Shown here piece after piece: positions 6,049 to 6,366 of a stretch of 6,366 bases of DNA. The DNA comes from Acidimicrobiia bacterium. Lineage in GTDB: Bacteria; Actinomycetota; Acidimicrobiia; UBA5794; JAOTWH01. Both the position numbers and the translations under genes were made by a program. The stretch spans positions 1 through 6,366 of the forward strand of contig JAOTWH010000132.1 in the NCBI GenBank assembly GCA_029863035.1, in the 5' to 3' direction. Each line of letters opens with the position of its first letter. The stretch's first letter is position 1. Under the pieces are notes generated by a model. The model saw nothing but the letters and a program-made list of their open reading frames with translations, had not been told where the DNA came from and did no database searches.

Positions 6049-6366
6049 CGAACCTCCATGATGGTCTTGCCCACTTGGACCGCGTCGCCCCGATTGAGGC
6101 CCACCGGCGATGTCACTCGCCGGCCGTTGACGTATGTGCCGTTGGTGCTCCCGAGGTCGTGCACCACCATCGCGCCATCCTGAATTCCGAATCGAAGATG
6201 GAGGTCTGAGGCGTATGGATCGTCGATGACGATGTCGGCGTCGTCGCTTCGCCCGATCACCACACCTTCCTTAACGGAGACGCGGAGTCCAGACTGCGAC
6301 TCGGATCGCACGAACACGACATCGGTGCCTGCCTTGGGCCGAGTCACTGCCGAGCCCGCTCCGGTG
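6045..6366 (-). CDS. fhaB: FHA-domain protein, FhaB-like (5' end beyond window)
   Basis: The C-terminal part of a forkhead-associated domain protein, a phosphothreonine reader. The FHA core is complete: VIGR (counting from the GTG at 6347, Gly32-Arg33), DADIVIDDPYASDLH with Ser47 and His50, DLGSTNGTYVNG with Asn69-Gly70, and the closing GDAVQVGKTIMEVR. It ends directly after the domain, as FhaB proteins do. A GTG at 6347 would give 100 residues, but the frame stays open to the window edge (upstream codons read TGAGSA). FhaB homologues (about 155 residues in M. tuberculosis) carry an N-terminal membrane segment and linker, so I infer that the true start lies outside. In mycobacteria FhaB (FipA) is a PknB-pathway substrate involved in division. 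The stop overlaps the pstP start as ATGA. Confidence 0.88.
   Translation of the reverse strand, partial: TGAGSAVTRPKAGTDVVFVRSESQSGLRVSVKEGVVIGRSDDADIVIDDPYASDLHLRFGIQDGAMVVHDLGSTNGTYVNGRRVTSPVGLNRGDAVQVGKTIMEVR
6053..6057 (-). promoter_or_regulatory. Shine-Dalgarno of pstP
   Basis: GGAGG on the minus strand, four bases before the pstP ATG (6048-6046), within the end of the FHA gene. It supports the chosen start and the ATGA-coupled junction. Confidence 0.75.

Noticed and set aside
1..6366. CRISPR arrays, tRNA/rRNA genes, insertion sequences or prophage genes
   Set aside because: No spaced direct repeats, RNA-gene motifs, transposase motifs or terminal inverted repeats were seen. The window is nearly fully occupied by housekeeping coding sequence.

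Overview
The window is GC-rich and almost entirely coding. It carries the conserved actinobacterial cell-wall/cell-division signalling cluster on the minus strand, plus one unrelated gene on the plus strand. Gene order in the direction of transcription (right to left) is fhaB (5' end cut by the window edge), pstP, rodA, pbpA, pknB. This matches the mycobacterial fhaB-pstP-rodA-pbpA-pknA-pknB cluster, except that no pknA lies between pbpA and pknB. The cluster, the PASTA-type PknB and the threonine-rich tail ending in VP suggest an actinobacterium. A deep-branching class such as Acidimicrobiia is my best guess from gene order and protein style, but this is inference and is not proven by the window.

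Layout: 21-449 (+) is a SnoaL/NTF2-fold 'ester cyclase' type protein. 446-2554 (-) is PknB, a Ser/Thr kinase with one membrane segment and five PASTA repeats. 2580-4052 (-) is PbpA, a class B penicillin-binding transpeptidase. 4049-5344 (-) is RodA, a SEDS glycosyltransferase. 5341-6048 (-) is PstP, a PP2C phosphatase. 6045-6366 (-) is the C-terminal part of a FhaB-like FHA-domain protein.

The first four minus-strand genes are joined by three successive ATGA stop/start overlaps, so translation is probably coupled. The only gap in the run is 25 bases between pbpA and pknB. It contains a possible 9-codon mini-ORF that overlaps the pbpA stop (TGATG) and the pknB start (GTGA). The convergent pair at the left shares a CTAG palindrome as both stop codons. 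No stretch without a gene exceeds about 25 bases.

How the genes work together: RodA polymerises glycan from lipid II and PbpA cross-links it. PknB is expected to sense muropeptides or lipid II through its extracellular PASTA repeats and phosphorylate cytoplasmic targets. PstP reverses this, and the FHA protein binds phosphothreonine on partners. These roles come from established work on the mycobacterial homologues. Points of interest are the unusual kinase motifs (WRD for HRD, DLG for DFG), the lack of pknA, a PstP without its membrane and external domains, and the mini-ORF relay. I did not find a clearly new biological system.
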